Part shown: piece by piece, positions 1-8,932 of the stretch
How positions within the stretch are numbered: the first letter of the stretch is position 1
How the letters are laid out: each line of letters opens with the position of its first letter
From: Gimesia aquarii
GTDB lineage: Bacteria > Planctomycetota > Planctomycetia > Planctomycetales > Planctomycetaceae
Direction: 5' to 3'
DNA: 64,000 nt
Assembly: GCF_007748195.1 (NCBI RefSeq)
Contig: NZ_CP037920.1
Location: forward strand, 2,543,501 to 2,607,500
Notes under the pieces: model-generated
The model's database searches: none
Told to the model about the DNA's origin: nothing
Seen by the model: the letters and a program-made list of their open reading frames with translations, nothing else
Program-made: the position numbers and the translations under genes

Positions 1-648
1 AATGCGAGTACTCAAGTTGCCTGCGGGCGAAGATAGTTTTAAGCGTTCCTTGGGATGGAGTGGTGTCAGATCGTCGAAAAAGACTTTTGTTGTCAATAAC
101 TCGGGATCACTCCCATTGACTGCCTCCACTCTGAGCAGCGCAAAATAGCGTTCGTTTTCTTTTGGTGGTCGAATTTGACCTGCGACAATGGCTCCAGTTC
201 GTAGCCCAAAACGCCGAATTTGACTTGGAGAGACATAAATGTCATCAGGGCAGGGGAGATAGTGGTAATCGGGACTGCGTAAAAAGCCAAAACCGTCTGG
301 CAGAATTTCCAGGGTTCCTTCCCCAAACATTAAACCGTTAACTTTGGTTCGTTCTTTCAGAATCTTGAAGATAAGATCCTGCTTTTTCAAGCCGGTGTAT
401 TCGGTGAGTTTTTCCTCTTTGGCCAGTTTCATGAGTTCTTGCATGGTCATTCGCTGCAAGTCGGCGATATGAATTTCGCTTTGCTTGATTTTCTCATAAC
501 GTTCATCAGCCGATTTGGCGATTGTCGCTGCTCTTTGCTCAGATGAATTTGCTTTCATCCTTTTTGTTTTCTGTTCAAGCTCTTCTTTTTCTTTTGATGC
601 CACAAGCCCGTCATTTTCAGATGTCTGAAGTTTTATGGATTTGGCCAT
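1..648 (-). CDS. rho: Transcription termination factor Rho, N-terminal part (cut by window edge)
   Basis: The minus-strand reading frame is open from an ATG at 648 to the window edge (216 codons), so only the N-terminal part is present. A charged, Lys/Glu-rich extension covers about residues 1-55. It is followed by a Rho N-terminal helical domain (about 60-100, [20 protein letters not shown]) and the start of a cold-shock-type RNA-binding domain (about 108-180, with [16 protein letters not shown] and [18 protein letters not shown]), both typical of Rho. Rho is the ATP-driven RNA translocase that ends transcription of untranslated RNA. The ATPase domain would lie outside the window. coaE lies upstream on the same strand with a 221-bp gap. 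The family call is firm; the exact start is likely but not proven. Confidence 0.95.
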   Translation of the reverse strand, partial: MAKSIKLQTSENDGLVASKEKEELEQKTKRMKANSSEQRAATIAKSADERYEKIKQSEIHIADLQRMTMQELMKLAKEEKLTEYTGLKKQDLIFKILKERTKVNGLMFGEGTLEILPDGFGFLRSPDYHYLPCPDDIYVSPSQIRRFGLRTGAIVAGQIRPPKENERYFALLRVEAVNGSDPELLTTKVFFDDLTPLHPKERLKLSSPAGNLSTRI

Positions 649-869
649 GCTGATAACTTTCCGAATTACTAGATTTTTGAGATGAAATGGAGTGGAGTTT
701 TTGAACCAAAACAGATGTGTTTACTGTGTAGATCAATGGACTTTTGGAAAGGTTCCAGTTTTTTAAAATTATAGTGAAAAGTATTTTTAGATAATTATGA
801 TACGATCAGGGACGAGACTGGTTAGTAACCATAGATACTCAGAATGCTGATTAGACACCTGGAACCAGG

Positions 870-1517
870 TTATTTGTTTGTTTTTTGTCTTTTATGTAGT
901 ACTTCGATGAACTCAGATAAATCTTGACCGGCTGCTTCCAGATTGTCGTCATTATTATGAATAATGTAGTTTGCCAGTTTTCGTTTTTCTGAGAGAGGCA
1001 ACTGCTGATTTTCCCGTTTTCCCAACTCTGCAGGAGACCACCCTCGATTTTGAGTGACTCGTTTCAATCGTTGATCAAACGGGCATTCAATGAAAACAAT
1101 CTGATCGCACAACTCTTTCCATCCTGCTTCCAAAATCACCGCTGCGTCAATCAGGATTGCATCGACGTTTTTGGTTGTTTTCGCCGACAAAATCTCCTGC
1201 TCAAGGACTCGATGAATTTCGGGATGGACTATTTCCTCTAGTTTTTTTAATGATTCTTTATGTTGAGTTTCTTCTCCAAAAACAATTTTGGCAAGGACTG
1301 AACGATTTACCTTCCCATGTTCATCAAACACCGCAGTTCCAAACTGCTCTCGAATATTTTGTTGAACATCAGGAAATTCAAGTATTCTATGTCCGATTTG
1401 ATCGGCATCAATCACTTCAACAGATCGCAAAGCTTTGACTTTATTGGCTACCGCACTTTTGCCTGATCCAATGCCTCCAATCAGAGCTATTGTAGGAATG
1501 AATGTGTGAGAAGACAC
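870..1517 (-). CDS. coaE: Dephospho-CoA kinase
   Basis: A 215-residue protein with an N-terminal P-loop GGIGSGKS (about residues 14-21), followed by the DADQIGH segment typical of CoaE. It phosphorylates the 3'-OH of dephospho-CoA using ATP, the last step of CoA synthesis, in the cytoplasm. Length fits the family (about 200 residues). The start is a GTG at 1517, chosen because it places the P-loop about 13 residues from the N-terminus and no upstream in-frame ATG was seen. No clear ribosome binding site precedes it. rho lies downstream on the same strand. Confidence 0.95.
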   Translation of the reverse strand: MSSHTFIPTIALIGGIGSGKSAVANKVKALRSVEVIDADQIGHRILEFPDVQQNIREQFGTAVFDEHGKVNRSVLAKIVFGEETQHKESLKKLEEIVHPEIHRVLEQEILSAKTTKNVDAILIDAAVILEAGWKELCDQIVFIECPFDQRLKRVTQNRGWSPAELGKRENQQLPLSEKRKLANYIIHNNDDNLEAAGQDLSEFIEVLHKRQKTNK

Positions 1518-1828
1518 AAGATGATTGTGACAACTTGCATTGGTGGAAAATGGTTTTCTTACACATTCCTTCGCAACAGAAACTTACCACACAGGAGGTT
1601 TGTGATTGCTGAATCCATTAGCAACATTTAGATGAGACACATTGGTATGTAATAGTATGGTTACCGATACCCAACTGATTGTCAACAAAAAAAAACAAAC
1701 TTCCTACTTTTCTACTTAAATTTTGTGGTTTTGGCTCCGATTCTAATCATTGGAGATCAAGGTATCTTGATATGATTGCTGGCCGTTTCCAGTACCTAAA
1801 TGAGGCTCAGGATTTAGAGGCTGGGGAT
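1518..1828. other. Intergenic stretch between polA and coaE
   Basis: About 310 bp, AT-rich, between two minus-strand genes. It would hold the polA 3' end and the coaE leader. I see no convincing hairpin followed by a T-run and no further open frame with coding character. Confidence 0.5.
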
Positions 1829-4516
1829 TTATAGATTGGTTTGTTCAAGCCAGTTAGATCCGAACGACATGTCCACAATCAGCGGGACATCCAGTTCGAT
1901 CGCTGATTCCATTTCTTCCCGAACAATCTGGCTAAGTGACTCTATTTCGGACGTGGGTGCTTCAAAGACTAATTCATCGTGTATTTGCATCAACATTCTT
2001 CCCGGATGCTGACCCTGTTTGAGACGCTCACCCACGTTGATCATGGCTTGTTTAATCAAGTCGGCTGCAGAACCCTGGATCACTGTGTTGATCGCCGTTC
2101 GTTCGGGCATGTTCAGTTGCTTTTGTAATCCGGAGCGTACACCTTGGATAGTCCGTTTTCGACCGCAGATCGTCTGCACAAACTGATTTTTAGAACAATC
2201 TTCCAGAATCTGGTCCAGGAATTCCCTGACACCTTGATAGCGCTGAAAATAGTCTTCAATGAATTGAGCTGCTTCCGATTGCGGAATGCCGATTGCTTCC
2301 GACAATCCGAAAGGGCTCTGGCCATAGATGACACCAAAGTTGACTGCTTTCGCCGTCCGCCGCATTTCACTATCGACATCCTCAGGTGAAACCCGAAAGG
2401 TCTCTGCCGCGACTGCAGTATGAATATCAGCACCTTCACGGAACGCCTGACTGAGTGCTGTATCCTGGCTGAGATGGGCGAGAACTCGTAGTTCAATTTG
2501 AGAATAATCGGCACAAAGCAATTTCCAGTCTTCATTCTCCGGGATAAATGCTTTTCGAATCTGTCGCCCCTCTTCAGTTCGGATCGGAATGTTTTGTAGA
2601 TTGGGGTCACTGGAACTTAATCGGCCTGTAGCGGCCACGACCTGATTAAAACTGGCGTGAATGCGACCTGTTTCAGGATTCACAAGTTCTGGTAATGCAT
2701 CCAGATATGTACTTTTTAGCTTGGAAAGGTGCCGATGCTCACTGATTTTTGCCGGTAACTCATGCAGGGGAGCTAACTTTTCCAAGACACTCTGGTCGGT
2801 ACTGGGGCCGGTTTTCGTTTTTTTTATGACCGGTAGTTTTAATTCTTCAAACAATACCGTCCTCAATTGTAAAGGGGACGCAATGTTAAACTCGTGACCG
2901 GCAATTTCATGAATCTCCTGGATCAAATCCGTTAAGCGAAGGTCAAGTTGTTGACTCTGGTGTTTTAATTCATTTGTATCGACTTTGATTCCGTTGAACT
3001 CCATCTCTGCGAGTATGGGAATCAAAGGGCGTTCCAGATTCCAGTAAAGATCCCACAGTCCATGTTGTTTCAATTCTTCTTGAAGAATTCGAGACAATTG
3101 CCATGCGATCTCAGCATCCTCTACCGCGTATTCGGCGACTTTCTCAACATCGATTTCAAACATTTTTTTCTGTTGTTTTCCGGACCCAATCAGATTGGAG
3201 ATGGGGATCATCGTATGCTGTAGATATCGTTCAGACAATTTATCCAGGCTATGCCCACGTTCGCCTGAACTAAGTAAATAACTGGCAACCATGGGATCGA
3301 TGCTGACTCCCTGCAGAAAAACACCCACCCGCATCAACACTACCATGTCGTACTTAATATTCTGATTCGAAATCAGAATTTCCGGGTCTTCCAGGATTGG
3401 TTTGAGTTGTTTCAAAACAATTTGCGGATCGAGAGCTTTTTGACCTGTTGGCCCTTCAACGGGAATATAATAGCCATGATTTTTCTCCCAACTGATGGCC
3501 CAACCCACTATTTCTGCTTCGGCTGGTTTTAAGCCCGTTGTTTCCAGATCGACACAAAATTCGTCCTGTTCTTGTAACAATCTCAGGAATTTTTCGAATG
3601 CTTTATTGCTATCAACAGTTTCCCAGATTCGCTCCGATGGCTGCGGATCATCCTGTTGCGTGAAATCCTCTTTCATTTCCTCAGCAAAGCGGCGAAACCC
3701 AAAATCGATGAACAGTTGGCGTAAGCGTTCTCGATCCGGATGAGTTAAACGCGAGTCTTCCCAGTCTACGTTCAGATCAAGATTTTTATTCAATGTCACC
3801 AATTCCCGTGACATACGAGCTTGATCCGCGAATTCCTTCAGATTTTGCTGTAATTTCGGGCCTTTTGCCTGATCTGCATTCTCAAGAACTCCTTCCAGCG
3901 TGCCGAATTGCTCAATCAATGCTTGTGCTTTTTTGGGACCAACCAGGGGAACACCAGGAATATTATCAACGGCATCTCCCACTAAGGATTGAAAATCAAT
4001 CACTTGCTCGGGACAAACTCCCCAATCCTTAACAACTCCGTCCGCATCCATAAATATGTTTTTGCGAATATTATAAAGCTGGACAGAATCGTTGATCAGT
4101 TGACGTGCATCTTTATCATTCGTGACGATGACCGTTTGAATCCCTTTTTCCTGGGCTAATTGTGCAATCGTAGCAAATACGTCATCGGCTTCCCAACCAG
4201 GTAATTCAATAATAGGAACCTGAAATCCTTTGACGACATCCATAATTGAAGATATTTGTGCCGCAAGATCTTCAGGCATTTCGGAGCGGTTCGCTTTATA
4301 TTCCGGGAAGATCTCATTTCTGGTTCCCGGTCCACTCGAATCCATGGCAAAGATTAAATAATCAGGAGAATGGGTTTTTATAATGTTAAGAATATCGCGT
4401 GTGATTCCAAAAATGGCATTGGTTGGTTGACCGGCTGGTCCTGTCATTGCCGGTACAGCATGAAAAACCTGAAATACCAGAGAAAACGTATCAATGATGT
4501 AAAGTGTTTCTTTCAT
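1829..4516 (-). CDS. polA: DNA polymerase I
   Basis: An 895-residue three-domain DNA polymerase I for Okazaki-fragment processing and repair. Residues about 1-290 are the 5'-3' exonuclease, with YIIDTFSLVFQVFHA, FAMDSSGPGTR and GDAVDNIPGVPLVGPKKA. Residues about 310-500 are a 3'-5' proofreading domain whose DLETTGL motif keeps the metal-binding D-x-E, so proofreading is probably active. The rest is the family-A polymerase domain with ATGRLSSSDPNLQNIP, CADYSQIELR, RRTAKAVNFGVIYG and MQIHDELVFE. Length is slightly below that of E. coli Pol I. The ATG at 4516 starts directly at the exonuclease fold. The 525-bp region upstream is shared with a divergent plus-strand gene. Confidence 0.98.
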   Translation of the reverse strand: MKETLYIIDTFSLVFQVFHAVPAMTGPAGQPTNAIFGITRDILNIIKTHSPDYLIFAMDSSGPGTRNEIFPEYKANRSEMPEDLAAQISSIMDVVKGFQVPIIELPGWEADDVFATIAQLAQEKGIQTVIVTNDKDARQLINDSVQLYNIRKNIFMDADGVVKDWGVCPEQVIDFQSLVGDAVDNIPGVPLVGPKKAQALIEQFGTLEGVLENADQAKGPKLQQNLKEFADQARMSRELVTLNKNLDLNVDWEDSRLTHPDRERLRQLFIDFGFRRFAEEMKEDFTQQDDPQPSERIWETVDSNKAFEKFLRLLQEQDEFCVDLETTGLKPAEAEIVGWAISWEKNHGYYIPVEGPTGQKALDPQIVLKQLKPILEDPEILISNQNIKYDMVVLMRVGVFLQGVSIDPMVASYLLSSGERGHSLDKLSERYLQHTMIPISNLIGSGKQQKKMFEIDVEKVAEYAVEDAEIAWQLSRILQEELKQHGLWDLYWNLERPLIPILAEMEFNGIKVDTNELKHQSQQLDLRLTDLIQEIHEIAGHEFNIASPLQLRTVLFEELKLPVIKKTKTGPSTDQSVLEKLAPLHELPAKISEHRHLSKLKSTYLDALPELVNPETGRIHASFNQVVAATGRLSSSDPNLQNIPIRTEEGRQIRKAFIPENEDWKLLCADYSQIELRVLAHLSQDTALSQAFREGADIHTAVAAETFRVSPEDVDSEMRRTAKAVNFGVIYGQSPFGLSEAIGIPQSEAAQFIEDYFQRYQGVREFLDQILEDCSKNQFVQTICGRKRTIQGVRSGLQKQLNMPERTAINTVIQGSAADLIKQAMINVGERLKQGQHPGRMLMQIHDELVFEAPTSEIESLSQIVREEMESAIELDVPLIVDMSFGSNWLEQTNL

Positions 4517-4611
4517 AAAGATTTAGCTTTACCTGTAATTTAGAAAAGAGATTGCCGAAAGTGAAAACATAGAGGATGTTGTTATCACAATTTTATTTTT
4601 TCGTAGTATTC

Positions 4612-4648
4612 CAATACGGAAATGTCAGAATTCCGTATTGCGTTTTTT
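4612..4648 (+). terminator. Orphan Rho-independent terminator (plus strand)
   Basis: A perfect 10-bp stem (CAATACGGAA at 4612-4621, TTCCGTATTG at 4631-4640, 9-nt loop) is followed on the plus strand by CG and six T (4643-4648). No plus-strand gene lies upstream: polA reads away on the minus strand. On the minus strand the hairpin lacks a T-run and would be a leader structure of polA or of nothing. Confidence 0.65.
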
Positions 4649-4837
4649 ATTATTGGTGAGACTCTGTCTGATCGCTATGAACAGGCGGGCCGAACTCGAA
4701 ACTCTCTGAAATCTTTTGCCGGTAATTGTATCAATGATTTCGGGTATGTGTATTTTTGTATCCATTCTTTTGGGGTTCAACCTTGCTGGTGGAGTTAAAA
4801 CCAATTGAGAACACATTAGATAGAATCAGAAACCTGC

Positions 4838-4865
4838 TTGACACTGCTTTTACTCCACTTAAAAT
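4838..4865 (+). promoter_or_regulatory. Sigma-70-like promoter for the coiled-coil gene
   Basis: TTGACA at 4838-4843 and TAAAAT at 4860-4865 are separated by 16 bp. This fits the sigma-70 consensus well and lies about 175 bp upstream of the start codon at 5043. Inferred from sequence alone. Confidence 0.5.
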
Positions 4866-5042
4866 AGCTTTATAGGGCCTGTTCTTTCAGAGTTTTCTGA
4901 TTCACTTCATTTAGTTTTCCTGTAATTTGTGCGGGTTGCTGCACTAATCTATTGTGAGATGGATTGACATCTCAGGCTCATAAACTGCGAAGGTGCTACT
5001 TAGCATCTGAAAGTCACTTAAAATTCTTTAAGGTTCAATCAC

Positions 5043-6533
5043 ATGGCCGCCAGTAAACCAACCGCCGTTCATTTTTCATTGATCTTCTTTGTCATGGCAG
5101 CTCTCATCGGTGCAGTGATGGCATACTTAAACCATAAAGATCTGGGCGAGGCAAACGCCAAACTGGAGCAGGCTCAGAAAGATTCACAACGAGATGGTGC
5201 GGCGGTTCGTAAGTTGGATGAAGAGCTTCAGGCTTTAAAAAAGCTGATCGGAAATGAGCAGGAAGATGTGGGGCTTGACAGCAAGACTCCCAATACTGTG
5301 ATTGGTGCCACCGAGCAGGATATCAAAACTCACGCGGAAGTTCTGGCAGAGCCCACAATCAAAAACACATTAATCAAGCTTTCGGGACAGTTAAACCAGA
5401 CCAAAACCCAACTGGCTGAAGAACAGTCCGCCAAAAATGCACTGGAAGCACAATTCCTGGCATTGAAAGGTGAGTTAGACAAAGTCGTCGATACACATAA
5501 AACCGCTCGTGATAACGCAGAAAAAGATTTGGCAGATAATCAGAAGATCAAAGAAGAGGAAGTCTCTGCCAAGGATCAGCAAATTTCTGCTCTACAGAAA
5601 GAAAATGAAGAGATTCTGATCGAATTGGACCAATTGCGTGAAACAGATGCCAAAACGATTAAAGATCTCGAAAACAAAAATAATCGACTTGCCAGCCTTG
5701 TTGATACGCTTCGCAGTCGTCTCGATCAAATACAAAAATTCAGCTTTGAGAAGCCAGATGGTGTGATCAGAACGGTAGACAACAGTACTGGAGTCGTATG
5801 GATCAATCTGGGACAAGCGGATCGCCTTCCCAAACGAATGACGTTCAGTGTGTACCGTAAGTCTCATCAGGGGATTGGTCGAGGAGAGGAAGACATCATT
5901 GGAGCCATTGAAGTCACCAAAATCCTGGGCCCACATCTTGCTGAAGCGCGTATTGTGGGTGATGATATTTTTCAGCCTATCAGTCCCGGTGATCCCATTT
6001 ATACACCGCTGTGGGGGGTAGGTCGTCCAGAAACATTTGCTATCTCTGGAATTATTGACTTGGATGGCGATGGAAAATCCGACATGGACCAACTTCGTCA
6101 AATTATCGAGAATGCGAATGCCAAGATCGACAATGAAGTGACAGAAGATGGTGAGCGACTCGGAAACGGGTTGACAGTACACACAAAATTCCTCGTCATT
6201 GGTGAGTCCCCCAATATCGATAATGCGAAAACAGATGAGCAACGAGACAAAATGCAAGAAGTTCTTTCCAAGATGAAAGAAATTAGTGACGAAGCCCGCC
6301 TGAAAGCAGTTCGTGTGGTCGGGATTAACGATTTCTTGAGCTACATTGGTTATAAACCACAACGTCGTCTGTATGTACCTGGTTCTGGTGTTCCCTCGAA
6401 AATCAAAGCAGGTGCCAAAAAGACGGGGACTACTGCTGGTTTAGCAAACAAATCCTTGACGGGGACCAGTCCAACTTCGGAGATATTTAGAGCCAAAAAG
6501 GGGCGTAAAAAACCAGCAAATCGTCCTTATTGA
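5043..6533 (+). CDS. Membrane-anchored coiled-coil protein of unknown function
   Basis: A 496-residue protein. Residues about 9-28 form one hydrophobic segment (VHFSLIFFVMAALIGAVMAY), an uncleaved anchor or signal-anchor. Residues about 30-235 are strongly heptad-like, rich in K, E, Q and A, and predict a long coiled coil. The rest (about 240-440) is a globular part without a family I recognise, followed by a Gly/Lys-rich tail. The topology suggests a periplasmic or cell-surface rod anchored in the inner membrane. The ATG at 5043 follows AAGG with normal spacing. A good promoter-like sequence lies at 4838-4865 and a strong terminator at 6573-6606. It resembles conserved hypotheticals of planctomycetes; no function is claimed. 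Confidence 0.85.
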   Translation: MAASKPTAVHFSLIFFVMAALIGAVMAYLNHKDLGEANAKLEQAQKDSQRDGAAVRKLDEELQALKKLIGNEQEDVGLDSKTPNTVIGATEQDIKTHAEVLAEPTIKNTLIKLSGQLNQTKTQLAEEQSAKNALEAQFLALKGELDKVVDTHKTARDNAEKDLADNQKIKEEEVSAKDQQISALQKENEEILIELDQLRETDAKTIKDLENKNNRLASLVDTLRSRLDQIQKFSFEKPDGVIRTVDNSTGVVWINLGQADRLPKRMTFSVYRKSHQGIGRGEEDIIGAIEVTKILGPHLAEARIVGDDIFQPISPGDPIYTPLWGVGRPETFAISGIIDLDGDGKSDMDQLRQIIENANAKIDNEVTEDGERLGNGLTVHTKFLVIGESPNIDNAKTDEQRDKMQEVLSKMKEISDEARLKAVRVVGINDFLSYIGYKPQRRLYVPGSGVPSKIKAGAKKTGTTAGLANKSLTGTSPTSEIFRAKKGRKKPANRPY

Positions 6534-6572
6534 AACTGATAATCAAACAAAAGTAATTATGATTGACAACAT

Positions 6573-6606
6573 AAAAAACCGTGCTGTGTACACAGCACGG
6601 TTTTTT
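6573..6606. terminator. Bidirectional Rho-independent terminator
   Basis: A 34-nt palindrome: six A, then CCGTGCTGTG-TA-CACAGCACGG, then six T. It sits between two convergent genes (ends at 6533 and 6642), so it can terminate both. Confidence 0.9.
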
Positions 6607-6641
6607 ATTGCTCATGTTCAAACAAAAAGCGGTAGTAAGAG

Positions 6642-8399
6642 TCAAACCTTCTGATGTTTGTGTTTATGCTTGCCTTTGAATCGTTTTCTCTTTACAGGCG
6701 AAGACGAATCAAATTGTTCGAATCGAGAAATATTCAACTGCTGACCTGCAACCCAGACACTTTTCAAAGCGCGGAAAATATCGCGAGGCATCCCTTCTGG
6801 TAAGTCAACCGTACTGTAATCATCAAAGATGTTAATTCGGCCGATATATTTGCTGTCCAGTTCTGCCTCGTTAGCAATGGCTCCCACAATGTTGCCCGGT
6901 TTCACACCATGGCTATGCCCGACCTGGAGCCGAAACCGCTCCATGCCTTCTTCAGGGGCTTCGTTGGTAGTACGTTTTCGAGGGGGACGCTCTTTTTGGA
7001 ACTGACGTTCGGTTCGAGGTTGCCTGTTCCCCATTGGCTCACGTTGTTTTTTAAGTTTCTCTTTTTGTAGAGTCTCTTTCAATAATAATGGTCGCTTACC
7101 CTGAGCCATGCAAGCTAACGCCGCGGCAATCTGAATCTCGGAATGATTCGATTCCGATTGATATTCCGTCAGCAAGGTCTGGTAGAATTCAAAGTCTCGT
7201 GAATTCATCGCTTTGGTTACCGATTCTTTGAAACGCTCCTTGCGTCGTTCATTAATCTTATCAATCGGAGGTAGCTCCATACGCTCAATTTTGTGTTTGA
7301 TGGCCCGTTCAATGCCTTGGAGTGATCGCGTTTCACGAGGAGAAACAAAGGTAATTGCTTCGCCTGTTCGACCTGCGCGACCGGTACGACCGATGCGATG
7401 CACATAAGATTCTGAATCTCCCGGCAGATCGTAATTGATGACATGGCTGATCCGGTCCACATCCAATCCTCGCGCGGCGACATCAGTGGCAATCACAATA
7501 TTAACGTGTCCTGCTTTGAGACGGCCCACCGTGCGTTCGCGTTGTTTCTGGGGAATATCCCCATTTAAGGGAGCTGCCAGGAATCCACGGGCTTCCAATT
7601 TTTCGGAGAGTTCGCTGGTAATCGTCTTGGTACGTACAAAGATCAGCACACCATCGATTTCTTCTGCTTCCAGGATGCGTGTGAGTGCATCCAGTTTATG
7701 GAGGCCTCTTGATACCCAATGTCGCTGGCGAATGGTATCAGCCGTCCGAGTCTTTACTTTAACTGTCACTTCTGCCGGAGTTTGAAGATAGTTTCCTGCT
7801 ATGCGTCTGATGGCTGCTGGCATGGTAGCGGAAAACAAGGTTGTTTGATGTTGATCTGGTGTTTGTTCCAGAATCCATTCCACATCGTCGATAAAGCCCA
7901 TTCGCAACATTTCATCGGCTTCGTCTAGAACCAGACAGCGTAAGGCGTCCAGCTTCAATGTTCCCCGACGCATGTGATCCATGACGCGACCAGGAGTTCC
8001 CACAACCACCTGTACTCCACGTTTGAGGGGTTGTAATTGAGTTTTAAAGTCTGCACCCCCATAGATAGGTAAGACTTGCAGGCCTTTTAGTTTAGCACCG
8101 TATTTTTTAAACGATTCTGCAACCTGAATTGCCAACTCTCTTGTAGGAGCTAAGACCAGGACCTGTGGTGCCTTTAAATTTAAATCGATTTTCGAAAGCA
8201 ATGGCAGGGCAAACGCAGCTGTTTTTCCCGTTCCTGTTTGCGCCTGTCCTACCAGATCTCGTCCATCCAGTAACGTCGGAATCGTTTGTGCCTGGATGGG
8301 GGTAGGGGTATCGTATCCAAGATCCTCCAGTGAATCTAATACGGGTTGGCAGAGCGCTAAATCTTTGAAATTAGCCTGTAATGAGACTTCTGTCGACAT
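6642..8399 (-). CDS. DEAD-box ATP-dependent RNA helicase (DeaD/CsdA-like)
   Basis: A 585-residue RNA helicase. It has the Q motif region (PTPIQAQTIP), Walker A AQTGTGKT, PTRELA, GTPGR, DEAD in LVLDEADEMLRMGF, SATMP, and HRIGRTGRAGR. After a basic linker, a C-terminal RRM-like DbpA RNA-binding domain (about the last 75 residues, RLQVGHSHGVKPGNIVGAI) is present, as in DeaD/CsdA/DbpA proteins that unwind rRNA and mRNA, often in the cold. The C-terminus is Lys/His-rich. I chose the ATG at 8399: it follows AAAGG at good spacing, whereas the frame extends to a GTG at 8450 without one. A leader hairpin is at 8519-8540. Confidence 0.95.
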   Translation of the reverse strand: MSTEVSLQANFKDLALCQPVLDSLEDLGYDTPTPIQAQTIPTLLDGRDLVGQAQTGTGKTAAFALPLLSKIDLNLKAPQVLVLAPTRELAIQVAESFKKYGAKLKGLQVLPIYGGADFKTQLQPLKRGVQVVVGTPGRVMDHMRRGTLKLDALRCLVLDEADEMLRMGFIDDVEWILEQTPDQHQTTLFSATMPAAIRRIAGNYLQTPAEVTVKVKTRTADTIRQRHWVSRGLHKLDALTRILEAEEIDGVLIFVRTKTITSELSEKLEARGFLAAPLNGDIPQKQRERTVGRLKAGHVNIVIATDVAARGLDVDRISHVINYDLPGDSESYVHRIGRTGRAGRTGEAITFVSPRETRSLQGIERAIKHKIERMELPPIDKINERRKERFKESVTKAMNSRDFEFYQTLLTEYQSESNHSEIQIAAALACMAQGKRPLLLKETLQKEKLKKQREPMGNRQPRTERQFQKERPPRKRTTNEAPEEGMERFRLQVGHSHGVKPGNIVGAIANEAELDSKYIGRINIFDDYSTVDLPEGMPRDIFRALKSVWVAGQQLNISRFEQFDSSSPVKRKRFKGKHKHKHQKV

Positions 8400-8932
8400 G
8401 TGTGTACCTTTTGACGAACCCTCAGCCTGTAGACTAAGCGTAGTCGTCACGTAAAAAGAAAATGGGTTGTGTTATGAAAGAAATAGGTGAGAGTCTGTCG
8501 TTCCGGACTCAGGATCCATTTTCAGGCAACTACCTGAAAACAATTCTCCTCGAAGCTCTGCCTCGTATCACCCCGTCGCTACAGTTAAATGCGGGACTCC
8601 GGTCTGGGAGTTCAAAAAAGTAGCAAAAACAACACGAAAAGATAGCAAACAGCTAATTCTTTTATCCTAGAGATTAAGGAGATCAATCAAAACTTGATCG
8701 AGCATTCTTTCTTGAACTCGACATTTTGATTATTTAACAGGCGGAGATTGTATCACCGCTATGATTTCATTGCACGCCCTGATTCAGGAATTCCTGAGAT
8801 TTTCTGGTTTCCAAGTTGGTTCGCTTGAAAAATATAACATGACCTTTCAACTCACATAAGACTCATCTAAGATTTAACCTGTAATTGCAGCTGTTTACAT
8901 CTTGATTTCATTTATAAAATCATTGGAGTTTA
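8400..8932. other. Divergent intergenic region helicase / S9 peptidase
   Basis: About 530 bp between divergent genes. It contains the hairpin at 8519-8540. No other coding or RNA feature is supported. The S9 peptidase has a GGAG ribosome binding site at 8925-8928. Confidence 0.5.
8519..8540 (-). promoter_or_regulatory. Stem-loop in the RNA helicase leader
   Basis: A perfect 8-bp stem TTTTCAGG / CCTGAAAA with a 6-nt loop, about 120-140 nt upstream of the helicase start. Cold-shock helicase genes often have long structured leaders; a regulatory role here is inference. Confidence 0.4.

Larger units (their letters stand above)
4517..5042. other. Divergent intergenic region polA / coiled-coil protein gene
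   Basis: About 525 bp between divergent genes. It contains the orphan terminator hairpin at 4612-4648 and a promoter-like pair at 4838-4865. A 63-codon minus-strand frame (4625-4816) overlaps the hairpin and has no recognisable domain; I do not call it. Confidence 0.5.

Noticed and set aside
857-870. Short palindrome ACCTGGAACCAGGT at the coaE stop codon
   Set aside because: Only 5 bp of stem with a 4-nt loop and no T-run on the minus strand; not a believable terminator for coaE.
4625-4816. 63-codon minus-strand frame upstream of polA
   Set aside because: It overlaps the terminator-like hairpin, has no domain and no convincing ribosome binding site.
5592-6362. Long minus-strand frame inside the coiled-coil gene
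   Set aside because: Antisense to a well-supported plus-strand gene with signal-anchor, coiled coil and ribosome binding site; composition is that of a shadow frame.
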